A program made the position numbers and the translations under genes. Shown here piece by piece: positions 23,101-31,971 of a stretch of DNA of 64,000 nt (the first letter of the stretch is position 1; the number at the start of each line of letters is the position of its first letter). The notes under the pieces are model-generated. The model saw only the letters and a list, made by a program, of their open reading frames with translations. It was not told where the DNA came from and searched no databases. This DNA comes from Alitta virens. Its lineage: Eukaryota; Annelida; Polychaeta; Phyllodocida; Nereididae. The stretch is taken from positions 45,672,247-45,736,246 of the forward strand of contig OW028576.1 in the NCBI GenBank assembly GCA_932294295.1, read 5' to 3'.

Positions 23101-23900
23101 ATTTTTCCAGGCTTCTTGTCTGAAACCACAGCCTGATGGGGGAGATACCACAACTTATCATAGCCACTTGGATCGGAAGGAAACGTTTCGGCATGTCCAT
23201 CAACCAACAATTTCTTCATTTCTGCATCATAACAGTCAAACAAACCTCGTTTTCTCAAACTAGCAACATTAGATTTCAAACGAGACAAAGCAACTGGGTA
23301 ATTGTTTGGAACAACAACAGATTCATTCCAAGGTATAGGCAATTGATAATGCCCGTCTACAAATTTACACTTTCTGTCCCATAAATCAATAACACGCTGA
23401 TCCTCTACGGACCAAGAAACCTTATCTCTGGCTAAACCATCATCTTCAATTTGCCACAACTTTTGGACATCCTGATCTAATGACGTTGTAACGAAATGAG
23501 AAATTGCCTCCTTGTTAACTACACCTGACCTTGTGGGACCGTTGATGGACCAACCGAAAAGTGTCCTGACTGCAAAAGGATCCAACCTACTGCCAACACG
23601 GGTTTCAAGAAGCATCAAAGCTGCAGCGTGATCTAACCCAATCAGGAGATCTACTTCAGAACATGGACCAGGCAAGACCACATCCTGTAAGTGAGAATAA
23701 CCAGAGACATCGACTTTAGGAAACTTTACAGGTATCTGATCTACAATGAACACATTTGACATTTGCATTTGTTCCCTGCCATCACATGAAACGAGATTAA
23801 GCTTAACCACCTCTGTAACTTTACGTTCTTCTCTTTTACTCAGAGTGTTCAATGCATACTCTCGAATTTCCCCTTTTACACCAAGTAAATCAACCAACTT
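20169..23900 (-). CDS. pol: BEL/Pao Pol: protease end, reverse transcriptase, RNase H, integrase
   Basis: One open frame of about 1,240 codons. Motifs in order: the end of the aspartic protease (LDHAAALMLLE region), Pao-type reverse transcriptase with LMADVQAMYYQVRI (first catalytic Asp) and FYVDDCLVSF (YVDD box), and RNase H beginning HHFSDASGRAHG. The integrase follows with its zinc-binding H-H-C-C region (HNKAHLGTE to CVACKR) and the catalytic core (VGVDCFGPI, WSDNGTNFVG, and the Glu in LWERMVRTIKR), then a C-terminal tail with VGDVVLVLDEG. The pol frame is open throughout, so the copy is fairly young. Its link to gag is broken by a frameshift near 23915. The annotated left part has no ATG of its own; it is normally made as a polyprotein. 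Confidence 0.92.
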   Translation of the reverse strand, partial: KLVDLLGVKGEIREYALNTLSKREERKVTEVVKLNLVSCDGREQMQMSNVFIVDQIPVKFPKVDVSGYSHLQDVVLPGPCSEVDLLIGLDHAAALMLLETRVGSRLDPFAVRTLFGWSINGPTRSGVVNKEAISHFVTTSLDQDVQKLWQIEDDGLARDKVSWSVEDQRVIDLWDRKCKFVDGHYQLPIPWNESVVVPNNYPVALSRLKSNVASLRKRGLFDCYDAEMKKLLVDGHAETFPSDPSGYDKLWYLPHQAVVSDKKPGKIRVVFDCASRYQGQSLNDKCLQGPDLNNKLFDVLVHFRNHELALMADVQAMYYQVRIPPEQRDSLRFLWLDSKGVIVEYRMTSHVFGGVWCACAATYALRSTVSGFSGPTNSIQEVIENSFYVDDCLVSFEELGEALRVVHGVTSTLKSGGFRLTKFVSNIAEVLAEIPLEDRAAEVKDLNVNSTSKALGVEWDVWSDGMYFDGSLSEWLDVITKRKMLSLVCSMFDPLGLISPVLIQGRILFQDATCLKIGWDECLPPALQNNWNVWFRSLSELAAVQVQRCIKPREFDDSALELHHFSDASGRAHGCCSYLRCINAKGKIHVSLICSKSRVAPVRVTTIPRLELQGALLAARMDAVLRKDLQLVLGESHFWVDSEIALGYISNDSHRFHVFVANRVSEIRSLTHPGQWHHIPGSTNPADIITRGLSPDSLQKGCWFNGPEFLHTHKSDWNVKIVPKNVCDGDPEVRKSPLNVSKDVVSCMVDVDVHPLDKLIGYYSSWLKLKRAVSWWLRLREYLRSKRRSAHGNPLSAVELKNAEIHVLKHAQAQVYAGDLDSLSKSGVVSKTSSLRSLLPKLNESNLISVGGRLSNADLSENDRHPCIVQHNHPVAMLIVREYHNKAHLGTEWCVSLIRQKFWITKVRGLVKRVKRECVACKRLYGNPSSQLMANLPFERTEAGKPPFTYVGVDCFGPIKVKVGRSQVKRYGCLFSCFVTRAVLVEKLNGLDTDSFLNGLRRFVARRGQPVTIWSDNGTNFVGGLTEIQKSLKDLNWVEIQAYCANEQIEWKFIHPGAPHMGGLWERMVRTIKRVLNAITEPKSLYDDVLETLLCEVESILNSRPITKLSNDPLDPSPLTPNHLLLLCNGPPPLPGVFEGGDMYKKRWRHVQAMADQFWKRWVKEYLPLLQPRVKWTNVESNVKVGDVVLVLDEGTPRGLWPLGLIVQVNPSADGLVRSVKVKTRSTHFVRPISKIVQLESHS

Positions 23901-25386
23901 CTTTGAACAGAAACTTGGTCGTAGATCCAGTATCTAGCAAGGCAGTAACTTCAGTTTGCTGGTTAACTCTCACAGACACAATTGGGACACATACCTCAAG
24001 AGGAGCACCAGGCAAAGAACAGTTAGCATTGTGAGAACTCACTGTAGTTCTGAATTCTGATGCATCATTTCTATTAACATCTCTGCGTCTATCACGAGAT
24101 ACATACAAACTGTCAGCTTGATTTCTGGGACCTGCACCAACATGTATATATTTCGTGTGTTTAAGTCCACATCCGGGAACAGAGCAAACACTGGGCTTTC
24201 TACAATTAGAAGCAGTGTGGTTAGATATCAAACAATTTTCGCACAAGTTATGTTCTTTGACCAATGCAATCCTCTCAGAGACCTTCATGGTTTTAAATTC
24301 ATTGCAAAACAACATACGATGGTCACCTCTACAAACTAAGCAAGCAGTTCTTTTGCTAACAGGCATCACCTTCTCTGCACCTGTAGAAAAGGAACTTGAA
24401 ATTCTACTATCTTTAGACCTTTGAGGCTTTTCTGTATCAACTTTACCACGCATGTGACCATATACTGGGTCATTTTCTTGTTCTGCCTCTTCTACAATGA
24501 ATTTTACTAAGTCTTCAAACTTTGGATATGCATCAGTGCTTCTTTTTACATCAACAGCATGCCGCTTCCACCTGTTACGCAGATAAGGCTGCAACCTACT
24601 AGCAACTTCTACAATGCAAGATTGACTATCAATTTCGCTTAACTTTTCCATTCTTTTCAGAATCTTTTCACAGTTCGAAAGTTTGTCTGCCAACTGCTGG
24701 AGGTCACCACCATTGCGAATAGGCTTACCGGTCCGGATTTCCTGTACGATGCGTTCAGTCACTATGTGGTCATTTCCAAAGCGCTTGGATAGTATGGATC
24801 TTGCCTGTGCGTAGCCTTCATCTCCTCCAATCAACGAGCATGAGCGTATGGCCTCTCTTGCTTTGCCAGTTGTATTCTGAATGAGCCGCATCAATTTAGA
24901 ATTTCCATCTTTCAGTACCTTGTCTACATTTTCGTCAAATATAGAGATGAACGAGTGATACAACATGGATTCGCCGTCAAATGGTTCTAGATCAACTCTG
25001 GGAAGATTCATCATGGAGGCAATCTCAGAAGATGACGAAACGAACCCCTTTCCAGCTTCAGGTTTATCATCTGCCTTGGCCACAGCAGCAGTACTTCCAC
25101 GAGACATCAGCCATACATTTATCATATCTAGCACTTCGATATAATTCACTTCAACTTCAGCAAAGTATATGTCACTCTCATCAGACTGATCTTCGTTTTC
25201 GAGCAATGAGTGATATTTCAGATGTGCTCTTTCAAAGTTATCAAATGTGTCTTTCAATTTCAACACTTGCCCTTTAACTGCAGTTTCATCCCCTTCGGAT
25301 TTGAACCTCTTCAGCTTGTTGACTTCTCTTGTTACTGCTGCTTTTCTTTGCCTTCATTGAAGTTTGTCCTGTTCAAAGTCGGCCAT
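23890..25386 (-). pseudogene. gag: BEL/Pao Gag with start of protease, broken
   Basis: The first ATG of this frame is at 25386 (MADFEQDKLQ), and an in-frame TGA follows as codon 11. After it the frame is open to 23890. The open part shows a Gag core (DLEPFDGESMLYHSFISIF), then zinc-knuckle-like boxes CLVCRGDHRMLFC and CENCLISNHTASNC and a third Cys/His cluster (CSVPGCGLKHTKYIH). It ends with the protease active-site motif ALLDTGST. Just after DTGST the frame shifts by one base relative to pol. The early stop and the shift each prevent a normal Gag-Pol product. Confidence 0.85.
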
Positions 25387-25421
25387 GATGGTTCACTATG
25401 ATGTTGCTGATGTTTATTCAC
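25387..25421 (-). promoter_or_regulatory. Leader between 5' LTR and gag
   Basis: Only 35 bp separate the LTR end (25422) from the gag ATG. The primer-binding site should begin here; I cannot match it to a particular tRNA. Confidence 0.4.
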
Positions 25422-25638
25422 TGTTGAGGCGTGGAGGCCTAGTCAGAAAAAAAACTCCGATTTTGTGCAGACACAATTTTATTTTACTCAGAAGAGTCAG
25501 GTGAATCTGAAGTAATACAAAAGACAAAGAAAACAGAAGTAAAAAACTCACAAACATGTGCAGCATTCTACAATGTTTGGACCTCACACCCCAAGAGAAT
25601 GGCTTATTAACATAGTTGACATAAAAACAAATAAATAC
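25422..25638 (-). repeat. Right inner LTR piece (5' LTR side), minus orientation
   Basis: Reads TGTTGAGGCGTGGAGGCC inward from the LTR end. Compared with the outer plus copy it lacks roughly 150 bp between GTTTTC and TTGTCTTTTG, and it stops near 25638, where sequence switches to the plus-orientation LTR. Confidence 0.65.
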
Positions 25639-26170
25639 AATGGACAATATTTTGTGATACTGAAAAACTATGGAAGAATTTGTGTATGGAATATTTAGAT
25701 AAGGTGAGCATTTTATACTACCACTATTTAATATTGTATTAAATCTAGTTAGTTTATTGTGTGTGGCCAGTTTTACAGGGAATTTGTATCTATTTGTTTT
25801 TAGGTCAACTATGTTAATAAGCCATTCTCTTGAGGTGTGAGGTCCAAAAATTGTAGAATGCTGCACATGTTTGTGAGTTTTTTACTTCTGTTTTCTTTAT
25901 AAAATGAATGTACCTTTTAAATGTTATATATGAATTATTAATAATATTAATATTAATAATATGATAAACAGATGAGTGTTGAATATGATTGATATATATA
26001 TATAAAATGAGGTGACACCTGCTTTGTAGTGATTTCTTTATCATTAGTTTTTTACTTATTTTCCTTGTCTTTTGTATTACTTCAGATTCACCTGACTCTT
26101 CTGAGTGAAATAAAATTGTGTCTGCACAAAATCGGAGTTCTTTTTCTGACCAGGCCTCCACGCCTCAACA
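25637..26170 (+). repeat. Right outer LTR piece, plus orientation
   Basis: Begins at LTR position about 130 (AATGGACAATATTTTG) and continues to the LTR end CGCCTCAACA at 26170. It includes AT-rich repeats (ATTAATAATATTAATA near 25938) and a possible polyadenylation region AATAAAATTGTG near 26110. Together with the left pieces it implies a full LTR of roughly 660 bp. Confidence 0.7.
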
Positions 26171-26335
26171 CAGGCATTCCTCTTCCATCCATGGGGGCCA
26201 CTTGATAATGACAAAGTCTTGTCCTAAAGTGGTCCCCAGTCCTTTCAAAATATTCATGCATTGCTTTTGTGTTTACTTTTTCATGTAATACACAAAAAGA
26301 CAATAAAGAGATTCTGATTCTTATTCTGATATAGG
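26171..26335 (+). mobile_element. 3' end of the interrupted plus-strand LINE
   Basis: Ends in AATAAAGAGATTCTGATTC and TTATTCTGAT, a short-repeat tail typical of non-LTR elements. Its position right after the LTR element suggests it is the 3' end of the LINE at 17517-19210, split by the LTR insertion. Confidence 0.5.
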
Positions 26336-26339
26336 TAAC

Positions 26340-27620
26340 TGCGGAGAAGAGATAGAGCCTGTCCTATAACTCCATAGTGTTTGAGTTAATGTAATAATCT
26401 ATGTGGTCTATAGTATCAAATGCTTTGAATGGTCAATAAAAATAAAATTGGTAGATTGCCTTTCTCCATTTCAAAAATAATTTTGTCAGTTAGTTTAAGG
26501 GCTGCAAATTCGGTAGAATTTAGTTCAGGAAAACCATATTGACTAGAGAAGTATAAATTATTGGACTTGAAATATGAATGCAGTTGGTTGATGATTGAGT
26601 TTTCAAACACTTTGGAGATAGAGGGCAGGAGTGATATTGGACAGTAGTAAGTTAACAGTGTTTCATCATTACTTTTATAGATTGGAATAACTTTTGCCGT
26701 TTGTAATGTTTTAGGAAATATTCCATACTGAAATGTTTGATTGATGATTAATGTGAGAGGTTTACCTATTTCAGTATTTAGGTTTAGAAGATATGCTATC
26801 AAAGCCATAGGAGGTTTTACTGTGCATGTTATTAATTATTTTTACTACGTCTTGTTCTCTAATTGTATTGAATTTTAAAGTACCATGAAAGGGATTATTC
26901 AAATAAGATCGAAAGGTGATGTTTTGGATTTTAGGAATTTTTGAGGCTAAGTTTGGGCCTATCTCTATAAAGAATTTATTGAATTCACACACATTAGCAA
27001 TTTATTGTGTATCAGTGATATTGCTATTATTTATTTTAAATTGGTAAGGTAAGTTATTCTTGGTTTTGGATGTATAAATTATATTCTTAATTGTGATCCA
27101 AGTATTTTTTATGTCATTTCTAAATTCTTAAACAAGGACTCATAAAAGGATTTCTTAGCTTCACGAATAAATTTTTTAAGAATTTCATTAGAGGTTTTAA
27201 TATTTTCTCTGAGTTGATTATAAATAGGGATTCCAGTTGGTGTTGTTCTTATTTTTCTATATAAACTGTCTCTAAATTTAATCGATCTTATAATTGCAGG
27301 GGAGATCCATTTAGATTTTCTATGTTTATGTTTGTTGAACTTTTTAATCTTCACTGGCATAAATTTGTTTATTCCATTTTGGAGTAGTTTATTGCTTATT
27401 TTCTGTTCAGTTAAATAATTTTTAAGATCATGAATTGCTTTTTCACTTTGAATGGTGTAAGTTATATATTTAGTTTTACTTTTTTTATACTTAAGATAAT
27501 TAAGACAGGTGAAATACGGTAAATCTGATAATTTGCTAAGAATAATCCCTGAAGTGGCATCCATAGTAATAATATTTACCAACAAATTTAATTGCTTTCA
27601 TTATTAAAAAAAAAATTATT
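26340..27620 (-). mobile_element. Jockey/CR1-like LINE fragment, minus strand
   Basis: From right to left: the region between endonuclease and reverse transcriptase (27585-27109, with KKFNKHKHRKSKWISPAI), then FNTIREQDVVKIINNMHSKT (26992-26771) and the reverse-transcriptase N-terminal half (LTLIINQTFQYGIFP, AKVIPIYKSND, SSQYGF, 26808-26416). It ends before the YADD box with FDTIDH-like remains near 26400. Frame breaks separate the pieces. The protein is related to that of the 17.5-19.2 kb LINE. Confidence 0.7.
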
Positions 27621-27705
27621 TCAGCTTGTAAAGATGGCTGCTTGAATTGATCGGAACACAGGAACTAGCCAGCACATTTGATCACTGAGCTATGTAATAT
27701 CCAAA

Positions 27706-27713
27706 TATAAAAG
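27706..27713 (+). promoter_or_regulatory. TATA box of BTB gene A
   Basis: TATAAAAG in the context CCAAATATAAAAGGAGG, about 230 bp before the start codon. A short upstream ORF (ATG near 27764, 11 codons to TAG) lies in the predicted leader unless it is spliced out; an acceptor-like CAACCGTAG is at about 27925-27933. Confidence 0.5.
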
Positions 27714-27943
27714 GAGGTACGCAAGCTCCACTGGGACTATCTCTGACTAACCAAAAACGGTCATGGACTTCAGAGGCGACAGAGTCACGTCATTCTAGCT
27801 GAACATTTGCTGGGTCTTTGTGGAACGCGCTTTCTTTATATATGTGTATTCTTTGTGTATAGCTTAATAATTATTTTCTCTGGCTAGCACCAGTGGTGGG
27901 ACTATCTGCTAACACATTTCATTTCAACCGTAGGTCTAACAAG

Positions 27944-28152
27944 ATGATGAAGCTCATAGGATCACGTCTGTTTGAAATGCTGAAGAATGATGAAATGACT
28001 GACGTCACATTCATCGTCCAAGGAACTGAGATAAAAGCTCATCGGAATGTTGTTAGTTCTCTTGGAGGACCGCTGAAAGAGCTGTTGAAAACCAAGAGGA
28101 AGAGAGCTGACATTGAAGAGATTTCTCCACAAACTTTCAAAACAGTTCTTGA
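27944..28152 (+). CDS. BTB gene A exon 1
   Basis: First part of the BTB domain. Ends GTTCTTGA|GTAAGT, phase 2; same 209-bp length as in gene B. Confidence 0.85.
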
Positions 28153-31100
28153 GTAAGTGGAGTGATGCTGGTGATAGCATTCCAGTCAAATATCTTATTG
28201 TTGGTAAAAATTATACCACAGGTCAAAAGCTTAGCTTGATTTTAATCTGCATGCCTAAAATCAATGAAATGGTCCAAATATTAGTTTGAAAGGTCTTAAT
28301 TCAAGAATCTTAAACACTGAAATAACATACACTTACAGACTTGAGGCCCATTAGAGTAATACAAATTGATATAGCTCGATAGTATATTGGGTAGCCTTAA
28401 TTGTGGTTGCCTTAAATAGTTAATATCTGCATTGTGCTTGATTTTAGTCACATAGTCTTGCAGTTTTTTGATTTCTTTCAACATGCTGTATGATATCAAT
28501 GAATCTTTATTAAATGTATTAATAATTTGTAGGTATCTCTACACTGACGATTGTGTTGTGGATACCAAGAATGTGTTTGACTTATTGCACGCTGCCAAAA
28601 AGTTTAACCTTCCACATCTTGAACTACACTGCACCAAGTCAGATGTATTTAAACTGTCCGAAACAAATCTTGGGGCACTCACTCAACAAGCTTTGAATTT
28701 TGATGCCAGGGAGTATTTGGAATTATGTAAAAAATATTTCAAGGAAAATGCAACCAAAGTCTTCAATACGAAAGAGTTCCTGGAAACATCGAATGAAGTT
28801 CTCTATGAATTTTGCAGCATTGAGGAGAGAGATTGTACTGAAATGGACATTTTTGCAGCTTGTATAAAATGGGCGGAGAGCAAATGCAAATTCAGGAATC
28901 TAAAAGGAACCCCTGAAGAACTACGGAATGTTCTAGGGCATGTGCTCGCCAAAATAAAGTTTTCTGACATGCCCATGGAAGATTTTTTGGAATTTGTTGC
29001 ACCTCTAGAAATATTGACACATGAAGAAGTTGGTCGATTGATTGTTGGTTGGCAGAAGAATAAGAAATATGAACACTGGATGGAGGTTGTTCAGGTATGC
29101 TATAATAAATATATTTATGAAAACTAAGGTATGTCATTGTAAATACATGTAACCAGAGAAAACAATATTCGGTTATAGTTTGCAACATAAGTCTATTTAT
29201 ACCATCAGTGTGACAAGCGAAACAAAGGACAAAAAGGGCAGTGGTACTGACAATCGCATCTACAGATAAACATAACGTAAATATTACAAAAAGTACCAAG
29301 TACACCACTGTTTAAGTATCCATGTTAAAATTACCACAAATTAACTAATAATTGCTCGCAAATATCATTACCAGTAATACACCTTAAACAACAATAATAA
29401 TCATATCAGTCAAACAGCTTGGTTAACTTTCATATCACACAAGTATTATTAGTACATAAAGCCAATCCAATTCTAATAATTGCTCCCAAATATCAATTAC
29501 CAGTAAAACACCTTAAACAACAATAATAATCATATCAGTCAAACAGCTTGGTTAACTTTCATATCACACAAGTATTATTATTACTATCAATATACTAGTA
29601 ACACAAGTGCAATATTTACAATGCTGTCACCATACTTTATCATCTTCCATCATAAAGCCAATCCAATTCTAATAATTGCTCCCAAATATCAATTACCAGA
29701 AATACACCTTAAACAACAATAATAATCATATCAGTCAAACAGCTTGGTTAACTTTCATATCACACAAGTATTATTATTACTATCAATATACTAGTAACAC
29801 AAGTGCAATATTTACAATGCTGTCACCATACTTTATCATCTTCCATCATAAAGCCAATCAAATTCTAATAATTGCTCCCAAATATCAATTACCAGTAATA
29901 CACCTTAAACAACAATAATAATCATATCAGTCAAACAGCTTGGTTAACTTTCATATCACAAGTATTATTATTACTATCAATATACTAGTAACACAAGTGC
30001 AATATTTACAATGCTGTCACCATACTTTATCATCTTCCATCATAAAGCCAATCCAATTCTAATAATTGCTCCCAAATATCAATTACCAGTAATACACCTT
30101 AAACAACAATAATAATCATATCAGTCAAACAGCTTGGTTAACTTTCATATCACACAAGTATTATTATTACTATCAATATACTAGTAACACAAGTGCAATA
30201 TTTACAATGCTGTCACCTTACTTTATCATCTTCCATTATAAAGCCAATCCAATTCTAATAATTGCTCCCAAATATCAATTACCAGTAATACACCTTAAAC
30301 AACAATAATAATTATATCAGTCAAACAGCTTGGTTAACTTTCATATCACACAAGTATTATTATTACTATCAATATACTAGTAACACAAGTGCAATATTTA
30401 CAATGCTGTCACCATACTTTATCATCTTCCATCATAAAGCCTATCCAATTCTAATAATTGCTCCCAAATATCAATTACCAGTAATACACCTTAAACAACA
30501 ATAATAATCATATCAGTCAAACAGCTTGGTTAACTTTCATATCACACAAGTATTATTATTACTATCAATATACTAGTAACACAAGTGCAATATTTACAAT
30601 GCTGTCACCATACTTTATCATCTTCCATCATAAAGCCAATCCAATTCTAATAATTGCTCCCAAATATCAATTACCAGTAATACACCTTAAACAACAATAA
30701 TAATCATATCAGTCAAACAGCTTGGTTAACTTTCATATCACTCAAGTATTATTATTACTATCAATATACTAGTAACACAAGTGCAATTCTTGCAACCAAA
30801 CTTCTTTCTAACCCAACCATCACAACCAAAGGCAAAGGTCGCACCAAACAGTACTGCAGTTATAGTGAACTTCTCCCATTATCATCCTGAGTAAAGCTGA
30901 GACTACACTGCAGTACAAAGTGACAATTGTCACAATTTAACCTTGTTTTGACATGACTTTTTTGAACTTTTACAACTGATAACTTGAAACTCCACATGTG
31001 CTACAAATATCACCAGTAATCACTAAATCATAATACAGATGAATTAATCAAGGAAAGCACAATATCTCCTTACCTAGATGATGGAAGATTTTCTTATACA

Positions 31101-31971
31101 CAACCACACCATCACCATTCAGCTCTCCTGACAGCAGTGCTCTGGCCCCAAATTTGCCACCAGAGGCTTCAGAGAAACTACTTCCTATCAAGCCACCTAC
31201 TGGAATCATACCTGGATCAATCCTCTACCAGCCTTTGCTGCCCCCTAACAGAATCATTGTGCAACCTGGTTGTGATCAATACCATATAGCCAATACCAAT
31301 CTCATTTACCCTAGTACAATAAATTCAAATATGCACTAAGAAAATACACATGGTCACCTACAGATATTGCCATGAATCAGACTTGTAACATTTATAAATA
31401 GAGTTTTGTGGTGACAAACAGTCCAATTTCTCTTATCTTGTTTAACAGGTTGGGGAATGAGCTTGTAATAGGTCTATTATTGCATGTTTAAGGTGTAATG
31501 TTTGAATCTACATTGATTTTATTTCAGGTCGCAATTGGTGTAAATTTATCCCTTCCACTATATACCAGAATATCTGAACTGAAGAAGATGAAAATTTTCC
31601 ACAATGGTGAACTGAGTTGTCCACCAGACAAATTTACACTGGGGTGCTATTGTGAAGAAAAATGTATGCATAAATCTGGGTACAAATTGTTGTCTGATAA
31701 TGTAACATTAGCATCAGTTTACACTGGAAAAGACTTGGACTTCTATGTAAATTCAATTACATGTACAGTTAAGGAGAGTACCGGACGATGGGAATTTCCT
31801 GTGACTTTCACCGAGAGGCAATTGTATGATGGTGAGGAGGAGGATGTTATTAAATATTGCCTGAAGGACTATCAATACCTACATGAAAGGGAAGCAGAAA
31901 TAGAGCATCCAAAAGATAATCTCCGTCTACCTGGCTCTATATATGTTGTCACAATAAAACCTGAAAATTAA
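27944..31971 (+). CDS. BTB-BACK protein with unrecognised C-terminal domain, gene A
   Basis: Exons 27944-28152, 28533-29094 and 31528-31971 join in frame to 404 residues. The BTB fold starts LFEMLKNDEMTDVTFIVQG, includes IKAHRNVVSS and continues across intron 1 into YLYTDDCVVDT. A BACK-like helical region follows with FCSIEERDCTEMDIFAACIKW and IKFSDMPMEDFLEFVAPLEI then LTHEEVGRLIVG. This layout is like the BTBD1/2/3/6 group, substrate adaptors of Cullin-3 ubiquitin ligases. There are no Kelch repeats. The last about 150 residues (exon 3) are beta-rich, contain LPLYTRISELKKMKIFHNGE and NSITCTVKES, and match nothing I recognise; they occupy the place of the PHR domain. A close paralog lies at 38448-40406. 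The start codon is the first ATG of this frame after a stop-free GTG stretch. Confidence 0.85.
28533..29094 (+). CDS. BTB gene A exon 2
   Basis: Rest of BTB and the BACK region. Acceptor TTTGTAG, donor TTCAG|GTATGC, phase 0. It is longer than the gene B exon by nine bases (residues PEE). Confidence 0.88.
29345..30788. repeat. Satellite array, about 7.5 units of 196 bp
   Basis: The word CTAATAATTGCTC recurs at 29345, 29473, 29669, 29865, 30059, 30255, 30451 and 30647, giving spacings of 196 bp except one of 194 and a first unit shortened to 128 by an internal deletion. Units are almost identical, so the array is recent or is homogenised. The last unit ends at about 30788 after CACAAGTGCAAT. 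Confidence 0.95.
31074..31209 (-). other. Minus-strand open segment with a donor site
   Basis: From ATG at 31209 the minus strand reads MIPVGGLIGSSFSEASGGKF, then GARALLSGELNGDGVVVYKK and IFHHL, and runs into CTAG|GTAAGG at 31074. The composition is protein-like, and the Gly/Val pattern is not what AT-rich noncoding DNA gives. A frame on the plus strand over the same bases (31154-31339) is also open, so which strand codes, if either, is uncertain. It may be an exon of a domesticated or inserted element. Confidence 0.3.
31528..31971 (+). CDS. BTB gene A exon 3: C-terminal domain
   Basis: 147 codons after acceptor ATTTCAG, ending TAA. It starts VAIGVNLSLPLY, 14 residues shorter at its N-terminal end than gene B. 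A variable patch (LGCYCEEKCMHKSGY) replaces the gene B patch LEHFYTDEFTQQREF. Confidence 0.85.
   Translation, partial: VAIGVNLSLPLYTRISELKKMKIFHNGELSCPPDKFTLGCYCEEKCMHKSGYKLLSDNVTLASVYTGKDLDFYVNSITCTVKESTGRWEFPVTFTERQLYDGEEEDVIKYCLKDYQYLHEREAEIEHPKDNLRLPGSIYVVTIKPEN

Larger units (their letters stand above)
19216..26170 (-). mobile_element. BEL/Pao LTR retrotransposon with doubled, inverted LTRs
   Basis: The gag-pol region is on the minus strand (25386 to 20169) between inner minus-orientation LTR pieces (19617-19997 and 25422 to about 25638). Outside each inner piece lies an LTR piece in plus orientation (19216-19592 and about 25637-26170). The outermost ends are a canonical TG start at 19216 and a CA end at 26170, flanked by CAAGC and CAGGC. 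The arrangement fits an element that first inserted in plus orientation and whose interior, including parts of both LTRs, was later inverted; a second element inserting into an older LTR is the alternative. Gag and pol are damaged, so it cannot move on its own. Confidence 0.75.
29095..31527 (+). other. BTB gene A intron 2, expanded by a satellite array
   Basis: 2.4 kb long against 334 bp in gene B. Most of the excess is the about 196-bp repeat array (29345-30788) plus about 700 bp of unique sequence that contains a minus-strand open segment at 31074-31209. Confidence 0.85.

Noticed and set aside
20542..23937. Plus-strand open frames opposite the BEL/Pao pol and gag
   Set aside because: Shadows of the minus-strand coding frame.
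27893..27943. Longer N-terminus for BTB gene A from 27893
   Set aside because: That codon is GTG. The first ATG in frame is at 27944, which also gives the same exon length as gene B.
29345..30788. CRISPR-like array
   Set aside because: Units of about 196 bp are contiguous without variable spacers, and the DNA is eukaryotic.
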